From Chara braunii (Eukaryota > Streptophyta > Charophyceae > Charales > Characeae), in contig BFEA01000003.1 of assembly GCA_003427395.1 (NCBI GenBank), forward strand, positions 744,399-766,485: a stretch of 22,087 nt of DNA, given 5' to 3'. Position numbers and translations under genes: made by a program. Below the pieces are notes generated by a model, which did not search any database, was not told the origin of the DNA, and saw nothing but the letters and a program-made list of their open reading frames with translations. Below, in pieces: positions 1-10,143 of this stretch. Every line of letters starts with the position of its first letter. Positions within the stretch are counted from its first letter, which is position 1.

Positions 1-32
<32 letters not shown>
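1..32. repeat. (AATC)n microsatellite
   Basis: About eight tandem AATC units open the window. The same tetranucleotide recurs as ATTGATTG near 208-220 in inverted orientation and again at about 690-716. It therefore brackets the first inverted repeat and the whole 0.7 kb left segment. Confidence 0.95.
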
Positions 33-44
33 CAGAAGAAAAGG

Positions 45-195
45 AAATCCTTAGCGGATTTCGGGCACCTTAATCTCCTGTATGTTTTTTTTTTTTTTTT
101 TTTTTTTTTTTACATTTCTTCCAAAATTGTAAGAAAAAAACAAAAACAAAAACAAAAAAAAACAGGAGACTAGGCCCGAAATCCGCTAAGGATTT
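45..195. repeat. Inverted repeat (foldback) 1
   Basis: Bases 45-66 are the exact reverse complement of bases 174-195 (22 bp). Weaker complementarity continues inward (CTCCTGT at 74-80 against ACAGGAG at 162-168) and outward into the AATC/ATTG repeats. The loop is a T30 tract followed by an A-rich tract, which can also pair. It resembles a foldback or MITE-like element; no coding capacity is seen. Confidence 0.9.
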
Positions 196-340
196 ATTTT
201 TCTTGTTTATTGATTGATTAATTGGAAAAGGTAGAATAAGAAAAGGTTGTGTTGCGAATAACCCAAATGCTTTACTATTCTTTATGGGAGAATTGATTAA
301 AAGATTGTTGGGAGAATTGGTTAAATTAAGCTAAATCGGA

Positions 341-495
341 TGATGCTGTCGGGATAACTCCGGGTTGAATTGTGAGGTCTCTGGCCTCGAACATCCGTTT
401 CTCAGTAATGAAATACTATTGAAAAAAATATAAAAAATTGTCAACTTGAGGTCGGGAACCTCACAATTTAACCCGGAGTTATCCCGGCAGCATCA
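341..495. repeat. Inverted repeat (foldback) 2
   Basis: The arm at 341-391 is the near-perfect reverse complement of 446-495, with a few mismatches that would be G-T pairs or bulges in RNA. The arms are GC-rich and the ~55 nt loop is AT-rich. It is unrelated in sequence to the inverted repeat at 45-195 but has the same plan. A transcript would fold into a hairpin of about 50 bp. No ORF is associated. Confidence 0.9.
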
Positions 496-762
496 GCCAG
501 TTTTGCTTATAGGCACAAGGCTGGAACATTCCTTTGCCAATTAGAACATATTTATTTAAAATTGCTTGTACTAAGGCGCGGACATATCCTGTGTTCTCGA
601 TTGTCTATATGTGAAGTTAACGATTGGCGATGGTCCCTACTCCTCGAGTGAATTCCGAGTGTCGGTTGGCCTTGAGGGGCAGTTTGTCAAATCAATCAAT
701 CAATCAGTCAATCATTAAATGAAAAAAAAAGGCAAATTGTTAGCTCCACGAAGGGTTTCAGG

Positions 763-765
<3 letters not shown>
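496..765. other. Unassigned spacer
   Basis: No convincing gene on either strand. Apart from a short AATC run (about 690-716) and an A9 tract, nothing repeats elsewhere in the window. Confidence 0.6.
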
Positions 766-846
<81 letters not shown>

Positions 847-2299
847 AAGACACACACACACACACAGGCACACACAGATACAAACAACCACGCACACAAA
901 GACACACACAGGCACAAACACACACTCAGAGGCACACACACAAGAACACAAGCACACAGACACACACACAAACAAAGATACACACAGATACACACGGACA
1001 CACACATAAAGATACAGGCGTGAACGACTGAAAAGTTTTCCTAGAACCACTTTCGCCCCTGCGAGTCGTGTCTACACACAAACACACACACACAAGGACA
1101 CAGTTAGACACACACACACACACACATGGACACAGACACACACAACAACACACGCACACAGACAGACACGAACACAAATACCTACGGACAGACGGACACA
1201 GTCTGTGTCTGTGTTTTTGTGTTTTTTGTGGACCACACACAAACACACACTCAGTCTGGTTCCGTGTCTTAACTTGTCTGTGTTTGTGTGTGTTTGTGTT
1301 TGTCTTTGTGTGTGTACACTGGCACAAACTAACGCAAGCACATACACACAAAATCACGTACAGACACAACCACACACACACAGACACACACACACACACA
1401 GGCACGGACGCAAGAACGAAGGAGCACATCCACAGACAGATATACACACACACAACCACAACCACACACACACGGACAAACGCACACACAGACACAGACA
1501 CACAACCACACACAGACAGATACACAAAGAGACACAGACAGGCACACACACATACACATAGAGAAACACATACACACACATAGAAACGCATGCACACACA
1601 CACAGATACACATAAACACACGCGCACATAAAGACACACACACACACACACACACACGGGCACACACAGACACAAACAACCACGCACACACAGACACATA
1701 CATGCACAAATGCACAGTCAGAGGCACACACATAATAACACAGGCACACAAACACACACAGATATGCAGACACAGACACACACACAAACAAAGATACACA
1801 CAGACACACCTAAAGACGCAGGCATGAACTGCTGAAAAGTTTTCCTAGAACCATTATAGGCCTATAATCACTTTCGCCCGTGTCGGTCGTGTTTACACAC
1901 AGACGCATAGACACCAGGACACAGTTAGACACACACAGACACACGCACACATGGACACAAACACACACAAAGACACACACACAAAGACACACTCACACAG
2001 ACACTTACACAGACATACACGGACACAGATACCTACGGACAGATGGACACAGTCTGTGTCTGTGCTTGTGTATTATTTTGTGGACCACACATGGACACAC
2101 ACTCAGTTTGGTTCCGTATCTTAATGTATCTGTGTTTGTGTGTGTGTTTATGTCTATGTCCATGTGTGTGTCTATGTCCATGTGTGTGTCTTTGTGTGTG
2201 TACACTGGCACAGACTAACGCAAGCGCACACACACAAAGTCACAGACACACACAACCATACACACAAAGGCACAGACACAGACAGACACACACACACAG

Positions 2300-2347
<48 letters not shown>

Positions 2348-2384
2348 ACACATAGAGGAACGCACGCACACATATAGAGAAACG

Positions 2385-2420
<36 letters not shown>

Positions 2421-2434
2421 AAGATACACACAAA

Positions 2435-2468
<34 letters not shown>

Positions 2469-3620
2469 GGCACACACAAACATAAACAACCACGCACACA
2501 CAAACACATACAGACACAAACGCACACTCAGAGGCACACACACAGTAACACAGGCACACAGACACACATTGACACGTAGACACAGACACATACACAAACA
2601 AAGATACACACAGACACACATTTACAGACACGCGTGAACTACTAAAAAGTTTTCCTAGAACCATTATAGGCCTATAATCACTTTCGTCCGTGCCAGTCAT
2701 GTTTACACACAGACACACGCACACAAGGAAGCAGTTAGACACACACAGACACACACACACACGGTCACAGACACCTACGGATAGACGGACACAGTCTGTG
2801 TCCGTGTTTGTGTGTTTTTTGTGTACCACACACGGACACACACTCAGTCTGGTTCCGTGTCTTAATGTGTGTTTGTGTTTGTGTCCGTGTGTGTCTTTGT
2901 GTGTGTACACTGGCACAGACTAATGCAAGCACACACACACAAAGTCACAGACACACAACCACACACACAGACGCACACAACCACACACACACAACCATAC
3001 ACACAGACACACAACCACACACACACAGACACACAACCACACACACACAGATGGACATACACACAGACACACAGACAAACACACACATAGACACACAACC
3101 ACATACACTCAGGCACAGACACACACTCACAGGCATGAATATAAGAACAGGCACACGGACATAGAAACACACAGACACATACACACAAACACGCACACAG
3201 ACCCAAACAAAGACACATACATAAAGACACACATACAGAGATACACACAGACACAGACAGACTCACACCCAGACACACCCAGACACAAACACTCTCACAC
3301 ACACAGACACACACATAAAGACACAGGCCTGTAAGTGTCGAAAAGTGTTCCCAAAACTGTTAAAGGCATAGAAGCACCTTTGATCGTGTCTGCCACACAC
3401 ACAGGCACATACACACACTCACAGGCACAAATGCAAGAACGAAGGCACAAAGACACAGACAAACACGCAAACACAGACACACACACACACATTTTTGCCC
3501 GTGTCTACCACACACACTTTACACACACAGACACACACACACACAGATATACATAGATACACACAGACACACACCCATACACACCCATACACACCCAGAC
3601 ACACCCAGACACACCCAGAC
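766..3620. repeat. CA/TG satellite with higher-order structure
   Basis: A pure (CA)n run at about 766-844 leads into 2.8 kb of degenerate CA-rich DNA built from a higher-order unit. The landmark AAAAGTTTTCCTAGAACCA recurs at 1030, 1834 and 2644, with degenerate copies at 3340 and 3728. A second landmark, ACACTGGCACA, recurs at 1316, 2202 and 2907. In each unit the top strand switches from CA-rich to TG-rich at the palindrome GACACAG-T-CTGTGTC (1195-1209, 2046-2060, 2788-2802) and back after about 115-160 nt. Long open frames here encode only His/Thr or Cys/Val runs and are composition artefacts. Confidence 0.93.
1854..1867. repeat. TTATAGGCCTATAA palindrome
   Basis: A perfect 14 bp palindrome inside the CA satellite unit. 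The identical 14-mer occurs at 2664-2677 in the next unit and at 4361-4374 in the separate satellite further right. A variant, GTTAGAGGCCTCTAAC, is at 3755-3770, and ATATAGGCCTATAT is at 7207-7220. Confidence 0.9.
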
Positions 3621-3832
3621 ACACAGACTCTGAGGACACTAAATTGCGAACTTCGGTCGTTAGCAGTTGTGTGGTTGTGTGTTTTAGTGTCTGTGTATTT
3701 GTACAAATATTTACGCTTGCAAATGCTGAAAAGTGTTCTACTCTAGCAAAAAGTGTTAGAGGCCTCTAACCACTCTTGCCCATACCTTACATGTGTTTTG
3801 GATGCCTCTTTGCGTGCAGTTCATTCGCGACG

Positions 3833-4138
3833 ATGAAGTCATCTCGGGGTGTAAGGGGTGCGAGTAAGGAAAGAAATGCTAGACGAGTTGTCACATTGTC
3901 TTCTCAGGGGCAGCCGGCGTGCTCTGGAGGGGTTGTGCAACAGAGGCAACCACCGGAGTATGACACCTCTTATGATGCAGGGGGAGAGGATGATCCTCCC
4001 CAATCGGAAGTAGGAGATCAAGAAAAATTTGTCGAAGAAGAAGGAGAGGACGAGGGAGGAGGAGGGGTAGGAGAGGAAGAGGAAGGAGAGGAAGAGAAGA
4101 GGAAGAGGAAGGAGGAGGCGTACCATCTTCCTCCATTG
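3833..4138 (+). pseudogene. Possible acidic N-terminal coding fragment
   Basis: From ATG 3833 an open frame gives MKSSRGVRGASKERNARR, a basic start, then a Pro/Gln/Ser region and a long Glu/Gly/Asp run ending in KRKRKEE. After about 4138 the frame turns into Leu-rich low complexity that looks non-coding, because the DNA becomes a CTTCTT tract and then a satellite. It lies on the same strand as the ParB-methyltransferase relic at 4864-7072. It could be that gene's N-terminal exon, with the satellite as an intron, or simply a GA-rich low-complexity stretch. No family was recognised. Confidence 0.3.
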
Positions 4139-4189
4139 GATCTTCTTCTCCTCCTTCCTCGTCCTCTCTTTCTTCTTCTTCTTTGGCTT

Positions 4190-4635
4190 CAAAGTTGTAC
4201 GCCTTCTACTGCCAATGCGTACCTTCTCCATTTTTCTCTCTTCAAGAAGTTGTAGGCCTTGAACTTTCCACTACGTACCTTCTGCATTTTTCTCGCTTCT
4301 AGAAGTTTTAGGCCTCTAACTTCCAATGTGTATCTTCTGTATTATTCTCACTTCCGAAAGTTATAGGCCTATAACTTCCATTGCGTATCCGACGCTTGTG
4401 GAAGTTAAAGGCCCGTAACTTCGAATGCGTACCTTCTGTGTTTTTATCTCTTTAGGAAGTTGTACACCTCTAGCTTCCAATGCGGACCTTTTTCGTTTTT
4501 CTCGCTTCCGGAAGTTATAGACCTACAACTTTCACTGCAAATCTTTCGCTTCTGGATGTTGTAGTCCTACAACTTCCGTTTCGGGTTTTTCATTTTTCGA
4601 AGTTGTAGTCCTCAAACTTTTACAATTTCTATTGC
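4190..4635. repeat. Palindromic minisatellite (~50 bp unit)
   Basis: Nine successive copies of an imperfect palindrome of the form GAAGTTATAGGCCTATAACTTC are centred near 4200, 4254, 4312, 4367, 4411, 4466, 4521, 4564 and 4609. The best copy (4358-4377) is a perfect 20 bp palindrome. Units are separated by a spacer like CCAATGCGTACCTTCTGT plus a pyrimidine tract. Arms often change in a compensating way (TATAGGCCTATA, TAGTCCTACA), so symmetry is kept better than sequence. Confidence 0.9.
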
Positions 4636-4863
4636 ACTTGTTGTAGGCACCGTTGCTCTGAGTATGTGTTTCGCTCTTGAACAATAATAGGCCTATAAGT
4701 TTCTCTGACAACTTGGTCAACCATTGTTTTTTCTTTTGCCTCCAATGTGTTGTGCAGCCTTACGTGGAAGGACTTTCTGAATTCTTCTGGCCGAATTTGG
4801 ACGAGAAACTTCTTCCTTTCAACTTTCAAGTACGCAGAGCAAGAAGAAAAATCTCAAACTCCA

Positions 4864-7072
4864 ATGACGACGACGACCACGAGGGGTGGCTCGAAAGCGA
4901 GGTCATAGCGCCACAAAGATGTGATTTCTCCTCATACCATTGTCAAGTTTTCTGATGGTTTGGAAAGGGGATCGGGCACAAAGAAAGTTCCTAAGAAGAA
5001 AGGAGTCACACCTGGTTCGCCTCGTTTGAAAGGGAAAGGGAAGGGGAAGGGAAGGGAAGAGGAACTTCAGGTACCCCAAAGTTTTGTGTTGAACTAGCGT
5101 ACGGAGGATTTGACAAAAACTTGGGAGGAGCTGAAGAGTTTGAAGGAGAAGAAACTATCGTACGAGTCTTTCTACCTTCCTATGAGCTGCTTGAAGAGTT
5201 CACCCCTAATGAATTGGAAAAGACCAATGGAGGTGGGAGAGTCAGACGAGGACCATGTGAAGTCCATCATGGACTCCATGTTGAAGTAGCCAACTGAAGA
5301 TCATCTTCCCTTCGTCGGTCTCATCGACCCTGCCGAGGCCAGGCGCAAAGAGGACGTGGATTTGGCGAAGCTAAGAGCTGGTGAGTACGACATTTTTGTG
5401 CTTGGTGACGGCCACAATCGGGAGGCGAGGGAATGGTTTGCACACATGAACCCCGACAACGAGGAGTACTAGTATGATGTCTGCTACGTTTACGTTGGCC
5501 TGCAGTTGATGAGGCGAGGCAGGTTGCCCACAGGCATAACCTTGCAGCGGGCTATCATAGGGACGTGAACTTCATCGAGAAGCTCATGTGTTTGCGCCAA
5601 GTCCTTGAGAGCAGGGGGTGCGTCAAGTCGCAAGACGTGAAGCTTGCTTGCCTGAAAGAAGCAGGGGTTCCGAACACGACCAAGAAATTGGGAGCCCAAG
5701 ACACATTGCTCAGTGTGCTTTCAAACCCCAAGAAATTTGGGAGCTCATGTGCAAGATCATGAACATGTGGCAGAAGGATGAGGTTAAAGGCCAAAAACTG
5801 AAGCCGGTAGCGAGGAACTTCTTGAAAGCGGACCCGAATCTGGAATCGAGCGAGTTGGAGGGTGTAAAGAAAAGCCAGCGTAGGAAGAGGCTTAATAGGG
5901 CAGCTGCGAAAGAGCAAGAAATGACGCTTCTGTATCCTCGGGTGCAACTGCATGGTTGCCGAGGACATGCCAGCGCAACACTGGATAGCCATGGGTAGTA
6001 TGGCTCCAGAGAACGTCGTCCCTATTCTCCGTGAGGTCATTACGAAGGAAATCTCGCTCAAGGAGATGGAGAATAGTTTCTAGCTTGTCAAACAACTCGC
6101 CTACGTATGCAAGGCATTTACAGTGGGGGTGGGTGTTGGTGACTTCAAGGAGGTTGAGAAGCGGTTTCCTCTTCACACGAGATTTTGGAGAAGTTCGTTG
6201 GTGGCATCAAAAGGGGTCAGATGAGTATCCCCACACTGGATGACCATATTAAACAGGCTTTGAAATGGAAGAATAAGGAGAGGAGACTGCAAGCAAAGGA
6301 GGCTCTTCACGCATTCCGTTTCAAACCTCTCGTGAACCATTCGTCGACTGGACAGAGGTGACACACGAGAACGACTCGGCAGAAGTGAAGATTATCAAAC
6401 GCGATATGCGGTTTTTGTCAAAGCTGCAGAAAGAGAAGCTGCCGATATCTCTCGCTATTTTCAATTTCCCTTACGGTTTTGCGCATGACGGACATGCATC
6501 TGATCATGAGTCGTTTCCGGAGTCCGACGTTGTGGAGGTTCTTCACAATTTGAAGGACGTTTCCAGTGCCCCCTTGTGGACAGTTGCGGTCTTCTTCTCG
6601 GTGGACATGCTTCCTTCCATTCGCTCCGCGTTCCTGGAAGTTTGCAATGCAGGGGAGGAGCTTTTGACGTGGTGCAAACCTAATGTAACGAATCCCGATG
6701 GGCCCCGACTTGTGAGTGCGACGGAATCTTACGTGCTGGGTTATTACAGCAAGACTGGCAGCACGAGATGACGCACTACAATTTTGATCCCACGGATCTG
6801 CGTCACAATTACCAGTTCTTTAATGATGTGACGCAGAAGTACCAGCACCTTGGTGGCGGTATCCTCTGCCCGTACCAAAAGCCCTACACTTTGTACTCAT
6901 GGCTTTTAAACAGGTTTTCTCCCGTCTTTTCTTCCCGCTGCTACAAATGTTCAACAGACAGTCTTGAGCTTTGCCATGAGCCAGCAATCGAGCAAAACTA
7001 CGGCTAGTGGCAAGAAGGGGCGCAAACGAAAAGCAGGTGGTGAAGAGGTATTGCGTCCACAAGGGGGGTAAC
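4864..7072 (+). pseudogene. Broken ParB-like / DNA methyltransferase-like gene
   Basis: Reading the plus strand piecewise in three frames gives one colinear protein of about 730 codons. A basic N-terminus at about 4978-5060 (KKVPKKK, then KGKGKGKGR) suits nuclear targeting. A ParB-like segment at 5221-5600 has VGESDEDHVKSIMDSM, the core YDIFVLGDGHNREAREW and then VDEARQVAHRHN, recalling the GxxR loop of ParB/sulfiredoxin folds. A helical linker follows at 5565-6340. A methyltransferase-like part at 6301-6930 has NFPYG at 6463-6477 (the DPPY position of N4/N6 amino-methyltransferases), LLTWCKPN at 6661-6684 and QKPYTLYSWLLNRFSP at 6876-6923. The basic tail is GKKGRKRK. In-frame TAGs lie at 4906, 5095, 5287, 5470 and 6081. 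Frame changes are needed near 5200, 5503, 5740, 5930, 6165, 6345, 6755 and 6925. The start ATG 4864 is a guess. The domain names rest on motifs only. It is most likely a dead selfish-element gene; if TAG is Gln, only the frameshifts are defects. Confidence 0.6.
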
Positions 7073-7500
7073 GATTGACCTCCAGGCCAACACTCGCTCA
7101 CGGATTGGGAAGCGACTGAGGTTACAACCCTTTGACCGCTTTGGCTAAGGCGACAGCGTATCCTTTGGATATAAGTCTATATGTCATGTGTGGGCATGCA
7201 CTTGCGATATAGGCCTATATTACATGTGTAGCCTCAAACCTCTCCCAGTTTTGTATTCTGCCAACACTCCCCGTCTTGGTCGCATCTTCTCCTTCCTCTT
7301 GTTTTTCACACCATGTCTATTGCCGACCACAGATCGTCCACGATGATGAGACGAGGTCCAAGAGCTGTCAATACACATTTCGTAAAAAATAAACTTTTTG
7401 TCAAAAAGTGAACTATTTCGACTGCGAATAAACACTCAGTACATGACCCAATACGACATCATGGGCTCTTTGTATGACACCTTGACAACGTTGTCCTGGC
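7073..7500. other. Unassigned spacer
   Basis: No gene supported. It holds ATATAGGCCTATAT (7207-7220), a perfect palindrome with the same AGGCCT core as the satellites on the left. Near it are two TACATGTG/CATGTGTG-type words (about 7174-7230). Confidence 0.5.
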
Positions 7501-7881
7501 TTAGTGTTGCTGTGACAGACAGTACACGATTCAAAAGGGCATCGTGTTGGGTATGTGGTGCCTGTTTTCCATAAAAGGTCAGGGGTCCGGCGCCTGACGC
7601 CTTGCAAGTTGATGGACTGAACCTGTCAACTGTGGTCGGGCGGAACACCCAAGCTGGTGCACGACATTTGACAAGTTGAACCCACAACCTGTCATTACCC
7701 CTGCAATAATTGTGTCCACCATTTATCTTCCCGGAAGGACCTGAGGCTCCTTCTCCGGTTGACAAATAGTAGTTGAACAGTGTCACTGAATGATTCGGGA
7801 GTTAGTGGTGTTCGACAGAGCACCTTAAGGAAGTGGCAAACAGTCGTTCGCTGTCGATGCCGATTGCCAATAGCACTGTTA
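7501..7881. repeat. Dispersed repeat R1, copy 1
   Basis: Matches 8549-8887 at high identity with small indels, starting TTAGTGTTGCTGTGACAGAC and ending CAATAGCACTGTT. Each copy runs towards a (GA)n tract. Open frames on the minus strand are shared by both copies, but they differ by frame-breaking indels, so the similarity is at DNA level. Probably a mobile-element fragment of unknown type. Confidence 0.85.
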
Positions 7882-8008
7882 GGGGGCCTTGATGCTGGTT
7901 CCTGATCTGTTTGGCGATCGAGCAGCTTGAAGAAGTCTGAAAGAGTCATTGGTTGTCTGTGTGGATTGTCATTAGCACTCTTAGGGAAACTTGATGCGAG
8001 ATCTGATT

Positions 8009-8010
<2 letters not shown>

Positions 8011-8084
<74 letters not shown>

Positions 8085-8085
8085 N

Positions 8086-8151
<66 letters not shown>
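8011..8151. repeat. (GA)n microsatellite with one undetermined base
   Basis: About 140 bp of AG dinucleotides with two AAAG interruptions and an N near 8095. The N suggests the array length in the assembly is uncertain. It interrupts the material between the two R1 copies. Confidence 0.95.
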
Positions 8152-8154
<3 letters not shown>

Positions 8155-8356
8155 CTCCTTGCTTTAACCCGGAAAGGCATTGACAGAGCAGATATCGGTT
8201 TGGTGACTTAGCACCTTCAACAAGTGTCAAACAGTCGACGTGCGGATGGCCACGCACTCTAAGGGAACCTTGATGCTGGGTGTGGATTTGCTTGCCGCAG
8301 GTTAGCAGTTGCAGGGCAAACTTGGATGCTGAAGTCCGCCACCGGGGGAAGGTTTG

Positions 8357-8543
8357 ATGGTCTGTGGTGGGACTTCCTGTTGGATTTAGATCTGTTTCGA
8401 GCAGAGTTTCGCACTCAAGAAACAGAATTGAACTCCAGATCCCGCAGGTTAGCAGTTCTTGGACATTGCTTGTGGTGTTGTGGGGGTACACACCACAAGT
8501 CGGAGTGAACTCTCATTTAGATGGACAACCTGAACGCACACCA
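8357..8543. repeat. Dispersed repeat R2, copy 1
   Basis: Matches 9185-9379: both contain GGGACTTCCTGTTGGATTT, TTCGCACTCAA and AACAGAATTGAACT. Both end in a diverged copy of the 22 bp spacer palindrome (8497-8518 and 9333-9354), followed by AGATGGACAAC. R1 and R2 together form a ~0.9 kb segment repeated head to tail, with insertions. Confidence 0.85.
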
Positions 8544-8548
8544 CTGAC

Positions 8549-8887
8549 TTAGTGTTGCTGTGACAGACAGTAAACGATTGTTGGGTATGTGGTGCCTGTT
8601 TTCCATAAAGGTCAGGGGTCCGGCGCCCGACACCTTGCAAGTTGAAGGACTGAACCTGTCAACTGTGGTCGGGCGGAACACCCTTCCAGGTGCACGACAT
8701 TTGGCAAGTTGCCCATCAGTACCCCTGCAACAAATGTGTCCACCATTTATCTTCCCGGAAGGACCTCCTTCTCCGGTTGACAGATAATAATTGAACACCA
8801 AATGATTCGGGAGTTAGTGGTGTTCGACAGAGCACCTTAAGGAAGTGGCAAACAGTCGTTCGCTCTCGATGCCAATAGCACTGTTCG
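8549..8887. repeat. Dispersed repeat R1, copy 2
   Basis: Second copy of the unit at 7501-7881, about 1.05 kb downstream. It carries several short deletions relative to copy 1 and ends directly at the (GA)n tract at 8888-8962. Confidence 0.85.
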
Positions 8888-8888
8888 T

Positions 8889-8962
<74 letters not shown>
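8888..8962. repeat. (GA)n microsatellite
   Basis: Interrupted AG run following R1 copy 2. A shorter AG run at about 9051-9073 follows a near-duplicate of the adjoining text: GGCATTGACA, ATACTAGTTGAACAGCGAA, GCAGATATCG at 8970-9020 and again at 9081-9127. Confidence 0.93.
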
Positions 8963-8995
8963 CCTGGAAAGGCATTGACAGATACTAGTTGAACA

Positions 8996-9119
8996 GCGAA
9001 TCAATTCGCAGATATCGGTTTGGTGACTGAGCAGCGGTCTGTATGTGTGTGTGAGAGAGAGAGGGAGAGAGACCTGAAAAGGCATTGACAAATACTAGTT
9101 GAACAGCGAATCAATTCGC
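8996..9119. repeat. Two GCGAATCAATTCGC palindromes in a local duplication
   Basis: The perfect inverted repeat GCGAAT-CA-ATTCGC occurs at 8996-9009 and 9106-9119, in copies of the same ~110 bp unit. It looks like a shortened version of the spacer palindrome found between the genes on the right. Confidence 0.8.
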
Positions 9120-9184
9120 AGATATCGCGGTTTGGTGACTGAGCAGCAGTCTGTGCAGATGGCCACGCACTATAAGGGAACCTT

Positions 9185-9379
9185 GGTCTGTGGCGGGACT
9201 TCCTGTTGGATTTGGATCTGTTTCGAGTAGAGTTTCGCACTCAAAAAACAGAATTGAACTTCAGATCCCGCAGGTTATTAGTTCTTGGACATTTGCATGG
9301 GCAACTAGCGGATTGCTCGAGGTACACACCACAAGTCGGAGTGAACTCTCATTGAGATGGACAACATGAACGCACACCA
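9185..9379. repeat. Dispersed repeat R2, copy 2
   Basis: Second copy of 8357-8543, including its diverged palindrome at 9333-9354. The flank that follows (CGCACACCATCAGCGCGGTGA, then GTTTGTCATTTGCAT) is matched at about 15264-15320, downstream of the palindrome at 15238. Palindrome and flank therefore travel together. Confidence 0.85.
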
Positions 9380-9404
9380 TCAGCGCGGTGATACAATGCG
9401 GATG

Positions 9405-9680
9405 TTGGTTTGTCATTTGCATGGACAAATCAATAACATAGATTCCAAACATTCACTCTTGTCATTGCAAACATCGATCCCCTCCTTGACATGAGCATGT
9501 ATAGGATTGTAAGACATTGGCATGAACATCGGAGATCGAAACACTTGCAAGGTCATCGGCGTGTCATTTCTNTGCATGGACAAGATACATAACATCCATT
9601 CAGAACATTTACTCTTGTCACCGCAATGTGGAGATGGAAACACTCGCAACTTGCATAGTCTTTTCCTAACACTGCACCTT
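9405..9680. repeat. Diverged dispersed repeat R3 (two copies)
   Basis: Two successive copies share TGTCATTT, TGCATGGACAA, CATTCACTCTTGTCA or its variant, and GCAA (about 9412-9470 and 9562-9650). A third, more diverged copy is at about 15304-15430. An N lies near 9572. No coding sense. Confidence 0.7.
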
Positions 9681-9790
9681 CGTAAATGGAAACAGCGCAC
9701 GCAGAGTTGCGAGAAATGTTTAAACCACTGAACCGCACATTGCAAAGTAGACAGGGGTTGTTTCCGGAAAAACGTTCGAAGCAAAAAACA

Positions 9791-9952
9791 AGTAGTAGAT
9801 AGAGGTGTAGGAGGCGTTGCAATAGGTGCGAGAGGCAACTTGTATGAAGTAGTAGATAGAGGTGCGAGAGGCAATAGTTGCAATAGGTGCGTCAGGCAAC
9901 TGGTATCAAGTAGTAGATAGAGGTGCGAGAGGCAATATTTGCAATAGGTATC
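9791..9952. repeat. Minisatellite, three ~60 bp units
   Basis: AGTAGTAGATAGAGGTG recurs at 9791, 9848 and 9909. Each is followed by GAGGCAA and GCAATAGGTG elements. Non-coding. Confidence 0.9.
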
Positions 9953-10143
9953 CAAGATTGTATTTTAACATGTTTTCCCTTAAACAGAAGGTCATAGAAG
10001 TACACGACACGACATCGCAAGACGACGTCACATCGCGACACAGCACAAGATAGCTGTAAGACCCGAAGAGTTCATTAGAATTACAGTCGCCCTTAAACAC
10101 AAGGTCTGACCACACGTCCGTATCTTATGACATACGGGGTTTC

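Noticed and set aside
708-3706. Many overlapping long ORFs on both strands rich in Cys/Val or His/Thr
   Set aside because: They are translations of CA/TG repeats in several frames at once, with no conserved features.
3833-7240. Calling 3833-7240 a complete transposon
   Set aside because: I could not identify matching terminal repeats or a target-site duplication; only weak TTACATGTG similarity lies near 3787 and 7220.
7695-8491. Arg/Glu and Ser/Leu repeat proteins over the (GA)n tract
   Set aside because: Pure microsatellite translation, with an undetermined base inside; the flanking frames are dispersed repeats.
7436-8801. A pair of similar minus-strand ORFs with GPLTF and VDRFSPSTCK phrases, possibly a gene family
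   Set aside because: Both copies are in the R1 repeat and differ by frame-breaking indels; identity is not concentrated at codon positions.
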